Origin: Escherichia ruysiae
Lineage (GTDB): Bacteria > Pseudomonadota > Gammaproteobacteria > Enterobacterales > Enterobacteriaceae
Direction: 5' to 3' (one strand)
Assembly (NCBI RefSeq): GCF_902498915.1
Contig: NZ_CABVLQ010000001.1
Length of the DNA: 64,000 nt
Below the pieces are notes generated by a model. That model made no database searches, was not told the DNA's origin, and worked only from the letters and a program-made list of their open reading frames with translations. Position numbers and translations under genes: made by a program. Position 1 is the first letter of the stretch. Every line of letters starts with the position of its first letter. Below, in pieces: positions 42,486-52,524 of the stretch.

Positions 42486-43289
42486 TCATATTTTTGTATA
42501 GCTATTCTCAGCATTCGTGGCACATGATTTTTTCTCCAGCCGCAGCGCATCCACATACCGCCCCTCGCTGTTCTGCTGCCAGAACCACCCCTGCCCTTGT
42601 TGTGCCTGTGTCAGCATTTTGTCCGGCCAGCCCGGCCACGGCAGGTGCCGCACGCCGGGCAGTTCCACTACCGGTGCGTCCGGCAGGTCGGTGAGTTCCC
42701 GGCTGCGCTGCGGTACACGCCGCAAACCACGCAACCACTGCGCCCAGCGCGGCCCCGGTCGCCACATCGCCCACAGCAGGTCTGCCTGCTCCGCCAGCCG
42801 CCCACAGCGTTCTGTCTGTGGTGAGACATGTACTGCCGCCAGTCTTGCCAGCCAGTACAGCCAGCCTTGCGTTTCATCCAGACTCTCTTCCAGCCATTCC
42901 CGTCCGGCACGCTGGTAAATCACCAGCGGCCACGGCCTGCCCGTGCTGTCTCGCGAGGCGGTCAGTACCCCTGTCATCCATTCATCACGCCCGCCAATGG
43001 GTAAAAACCCCGGCGACAGGACGAAGCTCCACGGCAGCGGATGGTGCTCCGGCAGCACCGACTTTTCACGCGGTGATAAGTGCATCCAACCGTCATTCTC
43101 TCCCGTCGTCACGGCATCCGTTCCTTCCGGCAGTACAATATGCCGCCCCTGCCCAAGCCACGTCTGCTGGTTCAGCCACGCCTGCCACACCTGTCCTTCG
43201 TTCGCGCTCACCCGCCAGCGCACATAATCACGCTGGTCCGGCAACCTACCGAACATCGACGGGGTCGATACTGCCGTAGCACGGCGCAT
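42486..43289 (-). CDS. tagF: T6SS accessory protein TagF
   Basis: A 267-residue protein with the TagF/ImpM pattern (GRLPDQRDYVRWRVS, LSPGFLPIGGRDEWMTGVLTASRD, WPLVIYQRA). In other bacteria TagF represses T6SS firing after translation by binding Fha or regulatory partners. It overlaps the tssM stop by one base, so it is coupled to it. Confidence 0.88.
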   Translation of the reverse strand: MRRATAVSTPSMFGRLPDQRDYVRWRVSANEGQVWQAWLNQQTWLGQGRHIVLPEGTDAVTTGENDGWMHLSPREKSVLPEHHPLPWSFVLSPGFLPIGGRDEWMTGVLTASRDSTGRPWPLVIYQRAGREWLEESLDETQGWLYWLARLAAVHVSPQTERCGRLAEQADLLWAMWRPGPRWAQWLRGLRRVPQRSRELTDLPDAPVVELPGVRHLPWPGWPDKMLTQAQQGQGWFWQQNSEGRYVDALRLEKKSCATNAENSYTKI

Positions 43290-46200
43290 TAGAGCGCCCT
43301 CTCCGGGCAGGCGAAACGTTGCAGTAGTCCCCGGTTCACCGGGTCAAAGTCTCTCCCGGCGGTGATTTCCAGCACTACCCGTCGCCCATCAAAACTGTAC
43401 TCCACCTGCTGCGTTCCCCGTACCGCTGTATCCTGCGCGTTACCCGCGTCCAGCAGGTGAAACAGCGCCCACGGCCCGTTCGTCAGCAGCGTCGAGGTGT
43501 CCTGGCGGATGCGCGGGCTGGCGGTGATTTCCGCCATTGAGCCGTTGCGCGGCCCCGGCCAGTTCACTTTTAGCGGCCTGACCGGGCCGTGAGCGTAACG
43601 CAGCACCTGCCCATCAATGTCAATCACCAGCTCGGTGATGGCCGGATCCATATCCACGACGCGGACCTGCATCGCCCAGGAAAACTTTTTCCCGCCTTCC
43701 CCGTTAAAAAAGACGCGGCGGATTTGTTCTGCCTCCTGAAACGGCACCAGATCTGGCCCGTGCAGCGTCATGTTGCCTTCGGTCGGTTTGTAACGCCACG
43801 GATTGCTGGCAATGTCCGCCAGCGGGGCCAGTTGTTTCGTCCAGAAGGCATCCAGCACCCCGCCGCTGGCAAAGATACGGTTAAAATCGTCCGCGCTGAC
43901 CTCCTGCGGGCTGTCGGTAAAGGGATAGCGCCCGTCAATGGCGTCACGGCACTCATCACCGATCACCGCCTCCATTTGCGCATTCAGCACTTCACCCGTT
44001 CCGGCATTGATTTTGCGTGTCCCCTGCAGTGTTAAATCCAGCAGAATATTTTTCAGCGGCGCGGGTAGTTTTGCTGCCTCCAGTTGAAGTTTATCCGCCG
44101 CCGAAATGCGGCCCGGTAATGTGCTGGCCGCCAGTGCACTGTCTGCAATGGTGAGCTGGGTGTAATATTCATTGAGCATCGTCAGCAGCGAATTAAGCTG
44201 TGGTGCACCGCCCCCTTGTCCGCTGTCCATACGCCCGGAAACAACTTCCCGCAATGCGGCAAAACGATCATCCACCAGCGTTTTCTCCAGACGTTCTTCT
44301 GGATGGATGTCCTGGAACAGCTTCGCCGTCTGTACCGCTTTTCCCGCATTACCGGAAAGCCGATCCTGCGCTCGCTGGGCCATCTGCTTTTGTCTGGCCT
44401 GTGCATCCAGCGGCGGTACCAGGGTGGTCTGCTCCACCACGGCTTTACTCAGCCGCATCAACGGTGAATCTGGCGAGGCCAGGGTACGGAGCACCTGAAG
44501 ATCATAGGCCAGCCCCGGACCACCGTCCTCCCCGGCGCTGTTGATGCTGTGAATACTGACCAGAAAATCCTGCCACCGGCGGGCATATTCAGTCAGGTAC
44601 AGGCGACGGACTTCACGGGTAACCGGGAGTTCCTGTCCCGGTAACTGACTCATTACACTCTCAGTCGTTTTTTTTTGCGCATTTTCCCGCCCCATCACCC
44701 AGGCATCATTCGCTGACGCTGCGGCAACAAATTCAGGCAGTCGTTTGTCGAATAACTCCCGGTAGCCTTCGCGGGTGAAGATGCCCGGTACGCCCCGATC
44801 CAGCGGCGCGCCATCCGTGCGAACAAAGACGGTTCCAGCATCTGCCCCTACAGCGCGCACCAGCGAAAACTCCTGCGGTGCTTCACTCTCCATAGAAGCC
44901 AGTGCACGGGCATAGATACGCTCAGTGCTGGTGTGTCCATCGAGGAAAGTTCGCGCCTGGCGGATCAACCCCTCATCTTTTTCGTAGGGCGAATGCACTA
45001 CGCGGCTACCGTCAAACAGAGCGTCGATATGTTCCAGCACGGCTGCACGACCACCAAACTCCGCCACGCTGTCGCGGTTGTCCAGGTCATTCAGTACCCA
45101 TGAGTGAATTTCCGCCGCGTTGTATTTGTCCTCGTGGTCTTTATCGAGGTTCAGCAGCAGATAAACATGCAGGGTGTCATAGGCGGCTTTGCTGTTCTGA
45201 CGTGCTATCGCATCCGAAAGCACATATTCCATGCGTTTCACCAGCGGCGGCAACAGCAGCTGGTCCAGCAGGCGGTCGTACAGAGAGGCCACACTCTCCA
45301 TCACCGGCGGAACGCTGTACAGCCCGTAACGCCAGGCCAGCGGCGGTGAGTCCGGATCCAGCCCCGGCCAGGCAGAGAGCGCCCGCGCCTGGTTCAGTAA
45401 TGCGGGAACCGGGTGCATCGCAGGTTTTCCGGTATAGGCTTTGACATCAGTATCCAGTTTAGCCGTCCGGGTGGCGATTTCATTCAGATACCCGTTGTTA
45501 CCCTGCTGGCTGCCCTGCATTCCCTGCCATAACCAGAAAGCCAGCGCCAGTACCAGCAGATGCCCGCCGGTACGCAGTAGCCGGTAACGCCATGCCCACT
45601 GGAGATTCGGCTCCACCAGGTGCGCTTCGCGGAAGATTAACTGTTTCAGTAGATCGTGGAGAAAATAGCTGCGGTTGCCGTCCGGCAGGGTATGAGACGG
45701 TGAATCCGCCTTCCCTTTTATTGCCCGGACAAAACGCGGCCAGATGCCCGTATGGTCTGCCACGGCGTCCGCCTGCGCCTGTGCCGCGCTGGTGAAAAAT
45801 ACGCCGCGCAAGGTGTTGTTAAGCTGGGTGGCATCGAATTTTGAATCGAGGAAGATCTGTTCAATGGCTTCCAGCAATGGCGCGCCCAGCGCGGCAAATT
45901 CACGCGGGAAGCGATACAGCCGCTGGCGGCTTTTAAGGTCGTACTCTTCCTGCAACCGGGTATCCAGCCCCTGATCCAGCCGCAGCGTCAGATTTGCCAG
46001 TTCCTGCCCACAGAGCGCATGTCGCGACTGCAGATCTGCGGAATTACGTTTCCGGCTGTAAGGCAAAGTGAAGCCCCATACCTGGGTACGAAGGTGACTG
46101 GTAAGACCACGAAAATACTCCGTAAAGCCCGGCAACAGATCCATTTTTGTGACAATAAGATACACAGGAAAACGGATCCCTAGCGTCTCTCTCAGTTCTG

Positions 46201-47155
46201 CCAGCCGTGCACGCAGGGCTGCACAAGTAGCCAGGCGTTCTGCCGATGACTGCGCGGTTAGATCTGCCACGTTCAGCGTCAGAAGCACGCCGTTCAACGG
46301 CGCGTTGGGGCGGTGTTTTCGCAGCAACCCCAAAAATCCTTGCCACTCTCCGGCGTTACGCTGTGTCGCGTTCGTTTCGCCGCCATCATCGTGGCGGGCA
46401 TAGCGCCCAGCGGTATCGATAAGTACCGCTTCGTTGGTAAACCACCAGTCGCAATGCAGCGTGCCGCCACCAGGTACATTCAGGATATGTACGGTCTGTT
46501 CCATCTGTTCTGCTAGTGGGAACTGCAATCCAGTGTTGAGCAACGCGGTAGTTTTACCATCGCCCGGACTGCCGATGACCATAAACCACGGTAACTCGTA
46601 CAGAAAACGCTTTCCTTCCAGTGCCTTACGCCAGAATGGCTGATCTACTCGTAGTTGTTTTAGTTGCCGGATGGCGCGGGTGACAATATTGCTGACGGTG
46701 CGCAAATCAGCTTTAATTTCCCCGGCCACCGGCACGTCTTCCCCGCGTGGATGCAGGAAACGGCGCAGCAATTGTTCATCCAGGCGCAGCGCCCGCCACA
46801 GGCGGTACAGGCCGTATAGTGCATAAGTCAGCAGGATCAGGCCGATAAGCGTCAGACGCAGCCACAGTGGCGCAAACGGGCGAACGTCGCCAAAGGCCAG
46901 CAACGGTGACACAAAACCGATGATCAGGCACAGAACCGTAACGCCAATAATGCTCATTGACCAGTTCACCAGCCACAGGATGAGCAGCATCAGTAATAGA
47001 ACGATGGTCACCCCCCTACTGCTCACGGACACCAGCGGATGCAGGGTGTCAAACGCCACCAGCGGTCCGATAAACCAGACCAGCAGCGCAAGCATCACCA
47101 CGCCGACAATCGCCAATGCGCGGCGGGAAAACAGCAGACTGAGAAATTTTTGCAT
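43289..47155 (-). CDS. tssM: T6SS membrane complex protein TssM (IcmF-like)
   Basis: A 1,288-residue inner-membrane protein. Hydrophobic segments fill residues 13-120; a cytosolic NTPase-like domain with Walker A GSPGDGKT (195-202) follows; a further helix near 545-560 (HLLVLALAFWLW) leads to the large periplasmic part that contacts TssJ. It is at the long end of the family. It overlaps the small membrane protein upstream by one base. Confidence 0.95.
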   Translation of the reverse strand: MQKFLSLLFSRRALAIVGVVMLALLVWFIGPLVAFDTLHPLVSVSSRGVTIVLLLMLLILWLVNWSMSIIGVTVLCLIIGFVSPLLAFGDVRPFAPLWLRLTLIGLILLTYALYGLYRLWRALRLDEQLLRRFLHPRGEDVPVAGEIKADLRTVSNIVTRAIRQLKQLRVDQPFWRKALEGKRFLYELPWFMVIGSPGDGKTTALLNTGLQFPLAEQMEQTVHILNVPGGGTLHCDWWFTNEAVLIDTAGRYARHDDGGETNATQRNAGEWQGFLGLLRKHRPNAPLNGVLLTLNVADLTAQSSAERLATCAALRARLAELRETLGIRFPVYLIVTKMDLLPGFTEYFRGLTSHLRTQVWGFTLPYSRKRNSADLQSRHALCGQELANLTLRLDQGLDTRLQEEYDLKSRQRLYRFPREFAALGAPLLEAIEQIFLDSKFDATQLNNTLRGVFFTSAAQAQADAVADHTGIWPRFVRAIKGKADSPSHTLPDGNRSYFLHDLLKQLIFREAHLVEPNLQWAWRYRLLRTGGHLLVLALAFWLWQGMQGSQQGNNGYLNEIATRTAKLDTDVKAYTGKPAMHPVPALLNQARALSAWPGLDPDSPPLAWRYGLYSVPPVMESVASLYDRLLDQLLLPPLVKRMEYVLSDAIARQNSKAAYDTLHVYLLLNLDKDHEDKYNAAEIHSWVLNDLDNRDSVAEFGGRAAVLEHIDALFDGSRVVHSPYEKDEGLIRQARTFLDGHTSTERIYARALASMESEAPQEFSLVRAVGADAGTVFVRTDGAPLDRGVPGIFTREGYRELFDKRLPEFVAAASANDAWVMGRENAQKKTTESVMSQLPGQELPVTREVRRLYLTEYARRWQDFLVSIHSINSAGEDGGPGLAYDLQVLRTLASPDSPLMRLSKAVVEQTTLVPPLDAQARQKQMAQRAQDRLSGNAGKAVQTAKLFQDIHPEERLEKTLVDDRFAALREVVSGRMDSGQGGGAPQLNSLLTMLNEYYTQLTIADSALAASTLPGRISAADKLQLEAAKLPAPLKNILLDLTLQGTRKINAGTGEVLNAQMEAVIGDECRDAIDGRYPFTDSPQEVSADDFNRIFASGGVLDAFWTKQLAPLADIASNPWRYKPTEGNMTLHGPDLVPFQEAEQIRRVFFNGEGGKKFSWAMQVRVVDMDPAITELVIDIDGQVLRYAHGPVRPLKVNWPGPRNGSMAEITASPRIRQDTSTLLTNGPWALFHLLDAGNAQDTAVRGTQQVEYSFDGRRVVLEITAGRDFDPVNRGLLQRFACPERAL

Positions 47156-47442
47156 TATTGTTCAGAGCTCCATGCGATAATCAGTAATAGCAAAATACCC
47201 AGGACTGAAACCCCCTTTCCTGTACGTGATACTGAAAGAAAATAAAGAACAATCTGAATAGCCGCTGAAATAAAATAAATTAATCTTCTGATTACCTCTC
47301 TATTTCCATTTCTCTGAGGCAATGCTGTTATTGAAGGCTCCATATCCTGCATCCACTGATACTCATTCCCGGAAAAAAGCATGATAGTGACCAACCCCAT
47401 AATGAATAATAACCATCCTGTTATCTTAATTATTTTTCTCAT
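47155..47442 (-). CDS. Small three-helix membrane protein, candidate immunity
   Basis: A 95-residue protein with hydrophobic stretches at about 5-25, 55-70 and 77-92. It overlaps the upstream lytic-transglycosylase-like gene by 4 bases and the tssM start by one. In the equivalent place Salmonella SPI-6 also has small uncharacterised genes between tssL and tssM. A membrane immunity role against the cell-wall enzyme is inferred from position. Confidence 0.5.
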   Translation of the reverse strand: MRKIIKITGWLLFIMGLVTIMLFSGNEYQWMQDMEPSITALPQRNGNREVIRRLIYFISAAIQIVLYFLSVSRTGKGVSVLGILLLLIIAWSSEQ

Positions 47443-48125
47443 GAGGACTCCCAGACAGTCATTAATAAACCAGAGAAATGCAACCAGTTGTTGATAATAA
47501 AATCGCCATAGCTGGTATCTTGCTTTATTTTTTCCAGACTAAGAGAAATACCTCGATTATAACGAGCTTCAATAATTCTTATTTGTTCTTCTGTCAGGTG
47601 AGGTAAGGATACCTGAAAGCCATCTTTTTCAGCCAATTGATAGCGATGCCTTGCAGCTAATTTTATATTAAAGACATCATGTTGGAGGTAATTTTCCAAC
47701 TCACGCAACTGAGAATTATCCATTTTAGTCTCATCAAGCCCGAGTGTTTTGGCTGCAGTTCGCAATTGCATACTCACCGCACCAAAAGATGTTTTTTCTG
47801 GTTTCGAAGCTATTGTGATATGTTCATCAACCCACTCAGGCCCACTCCAACTCATAGCACGAAATTCAAATGCCAACGTGTCTACAATCTGAGGATCTCC
47901 CACTACTTCAATCCAACAAACTCCAGCAAGCAAGGGAGCAGGTAAATGCCAGGCATTTGCAGCTGCATTGATCAAAAGGCTGTTATGCTTCACCCAACCA
48001 TCTTTAAAATAACGCCCAAATGCTACTCCTCCCCCCCATTTTTTAGGCGCCAGTTTCCAGAATATAAATTCTGTTACTCCCCACACTGGCGAATGGTTAG
48101 ACGCATTACACTCCAGCTTTTCCAT
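47439..48125 (-). CDS. Lytic-transglycosylase-like protein in the T6SS cluster
   Basis: A 228-residue protein with three landmarks of the SLT/GH23 fold in correct order: GVCWIEVVGDP with a candidate catalytic Glu73, TSFGAVSMQLRTAAKTLGL (114-130), matching the GLMQ-x-PATA-x-LG region, and EARYNRG (186-192), matching AYNAG. No signal peptide or membrane helix is seen, so it would need the T6SS to reach peptidoglycan, or acts during assembly of the apparatus. It lies between tssL and tssM. Confidence 0.6.
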   Translation of the reverse strand: MEKLECNASNHSPVWGVTEFIFWKLAPKKWGGGVAFGRYFKDGWVKHNSLLINAAANAWHLPAPLLAGVCWIEVVGDPQIVDTLAFEFRAMSWSGPEWVDEHITIASKPEKTSFGAVSMQLRTAAKTLGLDETKMDNSQLRELENYLQHDVFNIKLAARHRYQLAEKDGFQVSLPHLTEEQIRIIEARYNRGISLSLEKIKQDTSYGDFIINNWLHFSGLLMTVWESS

Positions 48126-48132
48126 TATTAAT

Positions 48133-49449
48133 TTACTCCACCACCAGAATTTCTACCCGGCGATTCTGCGCTCGTCCGGTTTTAGTGCGGTTATCAGCCA
48201 CCGGCACGGTATCCCCCTTCCCGACAACCCGGATTCGACTGGTAGAAACACCACCGGACTTCAACAGCGTAGCCACTTCCGTCGCCCTTTTTTCCGATAA
48301 CTCCTGGTTAGATGGGAATTCCGCAGAATGGATCGGCTGGCTGTCAGTGTGACCAGTCACCGTCACTGCGCCCCCCACTCGCGCAATCTCGCGCGCGGCC
48401 TTATCAATCACCGGGCGGAGCGCGTCATTCACGGTTTTCTGCCCCGGCACAAACATCGTGTCGCCCCGGAAGACCACCCGACTGTGATGCTCATCTTCCT
48501 CCACCGTCAGCAGACCACGGGTGATCTCGTTCGCCAGCAAGATTTTCAGTCGCAGTTTATGCACGGGAACAGGTGGTGGCGGCAGATTTTTACCAATGGC
48601 ATCGATACGCTGCTGTACGGCTTCTGTGGCGAGACTCATCCGGTAGTTGTAAAAACCAAATAAGGTCAACATCACCAGCAGGGCTATTCCGCCACTCAGC
48701 CAGACAGGCACTCGCTGCATCCGCCGAATCCGACCGCCGACGGCACCGGTGAAACCAGGCGAAAGTGTTGGTGTTACCGGATCGCGGCGCTGGATCAGTT
48801 GAGTCAGCAGTTGCTGGCGGATATCGTCCAGTTGTTTACGCCCGTCGGGGCGCACGCTGTAACGCCCCTCAAAACCCAGCCCCAGTATGTGGTAAATGAT
48901 TTCCAGCACATCGCTGTGCTCCTGGAAGCTGGAGGCCAGACGACCAATTATCTGAAACAGCTTGATGCCACCTTCACTTTCGCCATGAAAGGTGATCAGC
49001 AGGCTTTTTCCAGCCCAGACCCCACGTCGCCCCCAGCTTGTATTGTTGGCGGCTTCATCCAGCGCCGTACACAAGCAATAGCGAACCGCCAGCACATGCT
49101 CGCGGCGCAGGTTTGCCTGGTCGCACAGCGTCTGATATCGGCGAACCTCCCGCTCTAGCAGGGCGCGGTAATGTTCGATAAAACCAGGGGCGAGTTCGCG
49201 GGGCATCTGCGCCAGTGCACATAACAGAGGACTTGCCGCCGCCAGCAGGGGATTAGCGGCGGCAGTGATTTCAGCCAGCCGGAGTTTCATATCCGGGCCG
49301 TCCTCAACGACCACCTTGCTCTCCTCCTTGCGAAGAGTGTCCTTTATGGCCGCGCCGTAACCGTCATTGTCGGGTGCCTTTCCCCCCCCGGTTGATGGCT
49401 GAAATGGCAGGGTATTCGCCGCCTGCGGCGTCAGGATATCGTCGGTCAT
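48133..49449 (-). CDS. tssL: T6SS membrane complex protein TssL with OmpA-like domain
   Basis: A 438-residue IcmH/DotU-type protein: cytosolic domain (about 55-245, CTALDEAANNTSWG), one membrane helix near 260-285, and a periplasmic OmpA-like peptidoglycan-binding domain (VTGHTDSQPIHSAEF, GRAQNRRVEILV). So this TssL anchors itself to the wall and needs no separate TagL. It overlaps tssK by 4 bases. Confidence 0.95.
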   Translation of the reverse strand: MTDDILTPQAANTLPFQPSTGGGKAPDNDGYGAAIKDTLRKEESKVVVEDGPDMKLRLAEITAAANPLLAAASPLLCALAQMPRELAPGFIEHYRALLEREVRRYQTLCDQANLRREHVLAVRYCLCTALDEAANNTSWGRRGVWAGKSLLITFHGESEGGIKLFQIIGRLASSFQEHSDVLEIIYHILGLGFEGRYSVRPDGRKQLDDIRQQLLTQLIQRRDPVTPTLSPGFTGAVGGRIRRMQRVPVWLSGGIALLVMLTLFGFYNYRMSLATEAVQQRIDAIGKNLPPPPVPVHKLRLKILLANEITRGLLTVEEDEHHSRVVFRGDTMFVPGQKTVNDALRPVIDKAAREIARVGGAVTVTGHTDSQPIHSAEFPSNQELSEKRATEVATLLKSGGVSTSRIRVVGKGDTVPVADNRTKTGRAQNRRVEILVVE

Positions 49450-50789
49450 TTATCACGCACTCCCCACAGAGCCATCTCCAGCCCCGGAAACTCTCCGGCA
49501 GTGTGCATGGCCATGCCTCCATAGCGGGCAATATGTTCCCAAAGCACGCCATCGCGGCGAATGTCGTAATAGATGTACCCGGACTGGAACGGAATCTGAC
49601 GCGGGGGGACCGGCAGCACCTGCAAAGTCAGCCCCGGCAGGTGCGAGCGGATCAGTTCCGGCAGGCGTTCGGACGGCCCGATTTTGGTCTGGGCGGAAAA
49701 ATATTGCAGCAGGGCGTCGGCAGACATCTGCGCCTTCACCGTCAGCACAAGCGCGCTGAAACCCGATAGTTCGGAAGGTTCAACCACCGCATTGAGGATG
49801 CCATAAGCCCCCTCTTCCAGCGGAATCCGCTGCGCCCCCCGGATCAGCACGGCATTCAGCAGGTACTGTACCTCGTCCACCACCGATTTCAGCCCTGCAT
49901 AAGGCGTCAGGTGTTTATATTCTTTATATTCTTCCGGGCGGCGAGTTTGTGGTCGCACATAGGTCGAGAGTTCACCGGCCAGTTCGGACAGGTTACGATA
50001 GAGCACTTCCGGCGACAGCGGCGTTTTCGCCAGATGGATCAGTAATGGGCCAAAACGATTGAGAATTTGTAACAGCAGGTAATCCGACACTTCCGCTGCC
50101 TCATGGCCGTGTTTATCACTGCCCGTCAACCGTTCCGCCAGTGAATCTGCGCGCATTTTTATCAGATCGTTGATCCACGACAGCCAGGTGCATATCAGTG
50201 AACTTGCCTGGTAGTTCACCACTGGCGGGATCAAATCTTTGTCAAGCTCGATCCGGCCATCGGGATGCAGAGCCGTAATGCGCGTCAGCGGCAGGCCGAT
50301 CCACGCATCCGTCACTGCTTTTTCCGGCAACAGGCGCAGGCGCAGGTGGCTGAGCTGCAACAATTGTGCGCCACGCCCCAGCGAGTTGGCATCGCGAATT
50401 TCATTTTCATGCACCGAAAAGCGCGCCAGCGATTCCGGGTTATTGTCGAAGCTGGTTTCCTCGCTGTTCGGCGTGCGTACCGGCACCGCCAGGCAAATCT
50501 GCTGGTTAAGATGCTCCGGCAGAATGGTCAACGGCGGCGGCAGCGGCGTATGGCCCGGCGCATTAAACGGCGTACCGTCCGCAAACACCCCGGCAGCCTC
50601 TTTCAGTACCAGTTTGCCGATGTTCAGCGCCTCACTGTCAATGCTGTATTCACTGAAGCCCCAGAAAAAGGGGGAAAGCGGCAGACTGCGGTAGTGAATA
50701 ACGTGTTCCAGATAGCGTTCCTGCTGCTGAAACATCTGTGGCAGCAAAAATTGTCCTTCACTCCAGACCACCCGGTTATTCCAACTCAT
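49446..50789 (-). CDS. tssK: T6SS baseplate protein TssK
   Basis: A 447-residue protein opening NNRVVWSEGQFLLPQMFQQQ, the TssK signature. TssK connects the TssFG wedges to the TssLM membrane complex. It lies 3 bases after tssJ and overlaps tssL. Confidence 0.95.
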   Translation of the reverse strand: MSWNNRVVWSEGQFLLPQMFQQQERYLEHVIHYRSLPLSPFFWGFSEYSIDSEALNIGKLVLKEAAGVFADGTPFNAPGHTPLPPPLTILPEHLNQQICLAVPVRTPNSEETSFDNNPESLARFSVHENEIRDANSLGRGAQLLQLSHLRLRLLPEKAVTDAWIGLPLTRITALHPDGRIELDKDLIPPVVNYQASSLICTWLSWINDLIKMRADSLAERLTGSDKHGHEAAEVSDYLLLQILNRFGPLLIHLAKTPLSPEVLYRNLSELAGELSTYVRPQTRRPEEYKEYKHLTPYAGLKSVVDEVQYLLNAVLIRGAQRIPLEEGAYGILNAVVEPSELSGFSALVLTVKAQMSADALLQYFSAQTKIGPSERLPELIRSHLPGLTLQVLPVPPRQIPFQSGYIYYDIRRDGVLWEHIARYGGMAMHTAGEFPGLEMALWGVRDK

Positions 50790-50792
50790 AAT

Positions 50793-51326
50793 TTACTCAT
50801 CCCGTTCTTTAATCACGATGGCGCTTTGCTCTATGTCAGCATCCAGTTCGACTTTTTTCTTCGGCATAAAGCGGCTGTACCAACTTTTTTCCGGTGGATC
50901 AGGAATTTTATATGTGGCTCGCCAGACCGATTTTCCCAGATTGCGGTATCCGGCGAGGATCCCCAGCGTGGTGGTTTCCTTATTGAGAGAGCGGCGCAGT
51001 TTTTTCTCCTCGCCCGGGCGCAAGATAAAGCTGTCGCGGTGCAGTAAATCATCGGCAAGAACAGTCTTGTCATTGTCCTGAAGTGACCACCAGTCCGCCG
51101 CCGTGAAGGCTGCATCATTTTTCAGTTCATAAACGCGTATCTCTATGGGCGCGGCTTTTTTCTGATTGTCAGGATTCACCTTATCGGAAGCCTTAATCAC
51201 CAGATCGAGTCTTTGTGACATCAGGTCCGGCACGTCGTCGCTGTCAATGCTGCACCCGGAAAGCAGGCAGACAAAAGACAAAGCTACCGCACATAACCAC
51301 CCACCGGGGTTACGCCTTTTATTCAC
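50793..51326 (-). CDS. tssJ: T6SS outer-membrane lipoprotein TssJ
   Basis: A 177-residue lipoprotein from a GTG start (VNKRRNPGGW), chosen because AAAGGA lies about eight bases before it and a lipoprotein signal ending LLSGC follows. The open frame extends further upstream into hcp, but that part is unlike a signal. TssJ binds TssM periplasmic tip at the outer membrane. Confidence 0.92.
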   Translation of the reverse strand: MNKRRNPGGWLCAVALSFVCLLSGCSIDSDDVPDLMSQRLDLVIKASDKVNPDNQKKAAPIEIRVYELKNDAAFTAADWWSLQDNDKTVLADDLLHRDSFILRPGEEKKLRRSLNKETTTLGILAGYRNLGKSVWRATYKIPDPPEKSWYSRFMPKKKVELDADIEQSAIVIKERDE

Positions 51327-51393
51327 TGTAATTTCCTTTAAAATCAAATAATAAAAACCGGCCAGGCTATTTACCGGGCCGGAAAAGTACCGC

Positions 51394-51879
51394 TTAAATT
51401 TCTTTATTGGCCTTGAAGTCGTAGCCTGCGGTGATGGTGCCGCCGCTACCACCTTGCTGGTTCTGCACCACGTATTCCTGCTTCACGGTGCTGAAAGAGA
51501 GTTCGACTCTCTCGCGGGAAGCTATCTCGCCCTCCTTGCTACCACTGGGGGAAACCACAGCCACAATCAGGTCAGTAAAGGTGTACTTGAGGTATTCCAG
51601 TGGATTGCCGCCTGCTTTACGCATGACAAGGATGGACTTCGGAATATGCTTACCGGAGGCGCAGTATTTGAACAGATTCGGGCTGGCGCGATCGATGTAA
51701 TGTTCAAACTCCAGGTTAGTCACGGAGACTTTACCGGATCCCAGACCGCTGCCTGCGTGCATGGTGGACTCCTGATGGATATTCCAGCGCCAGCTCAGTA
51801 CCTCAATTTCATTTTTATGTTTGTCATCCATTGACTCGCCATCAATGCCGTCAATTTTCAGAAAAATGTCATAAGCCAT
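51394..51879 (-). CDS. hcp: T6SS tube protein Hcp
   Basis: A 161-residue Hcp (AYDIFLKIDGIDGESMDD, LEYLKYTFTDLIVA). The second ATG is preferred because AAGGAA lies eight bases before it. Hcp forms the inner tube. A noncoding gap of about 170 bases precedes it, room for its own promoter, as hcp usually needs high expression. Confidence 0.95.
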   Translation of the reverse strand: MAYDIFLKIDGIDGESMDDKHKNEIEVLSWRWNIHQESTMHAGSGLGSGKVSVTNLEFEHYIDRASPNLFKYCASGKHIPKSILVMRKAGGNPLEYLKYTFTDLIVAVVSPSGSKEGEIASRERVELSFSTVKQEYVVQNQQGGSGGTITAGYDFKANKEI

Positions 51880-52059
51880 TTTCATTTCCTTATTAAGAAT
51901 TACTTAAAAATAATCTCTGATTTATCTGTACATCTGGATACAGGTAAATCATTGCCGTACAGAACCCCCTCTCCTTAATTTCAGAAGAACAGAAGGCTGT
52001 ATAATTTCCGGTAATGAGATACCGGCATGTAATTAATTCATAAACTGAATGGATTATAT

Positions 52060-52512
52060 TTATTTACATATCACAGATACCGGTGACTCTCCTTGTTCCC
52101 GCTGACCCGGCAGAGAAGATGCCTGACACCGTGTCGCCGATGCAGGTACTGGTTGTGATAACCAAACCTGTCCGTGGTTATAAATACAGGAAACCCAGTA
52201 ACGTTCACTATCCTGATTACTGTTCATTGTGGTATCCCATATTTGCCTGGTTTCACCCTTTATTTTCTCTGTCTCTGGTTTTAGATCTATCCGGTTTTCA
52301 GGTTTTCCCTGCGACATCCCTACGCCGTCCAGCCACAGACGGGGTTCATAACGGGAAGATTCCTGCCACGATGTAGGTACATCCGACTCCAGTACTGTCG
52401 TTGAGGATTTTATATTGATAAACACGGGACAACTGACTTCCCACGCTGCAACATATTGTGGATAAAACAATATATAACCCAATAACAGAGAAAAAATAAA
52501 ACGCGTCTCCAT
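52060..52512 (-). CDS. STY0301-type periplasmic immunity protein
   Basis: A 150-residue exported protein (signal about 1-22) with the STY0301-family ending RYWVSCIYNHGQVWLSQPVP and paired cysteines. It lies 12 bases downstream of the amidase gene. Periplasmic location fits protecting the cell wall from a sister-cell amidase. Confidence 0.8.
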   Translation of the reverse strand: METRFIFSLLLGYILFYPQYVAAWEVSCPVFINIKSSTTVLESDVPTSWQESSRYEPRLWLDGVGMSQGKPENRIDLKPETEKIKGETRQIWDTTMNSNQDSERYWVSCIYNHGQVWLSQPVPASATRCQASSLPGQREQGESPVSVICK

Positions 52513-52524
52513 AGCACCTATTCT

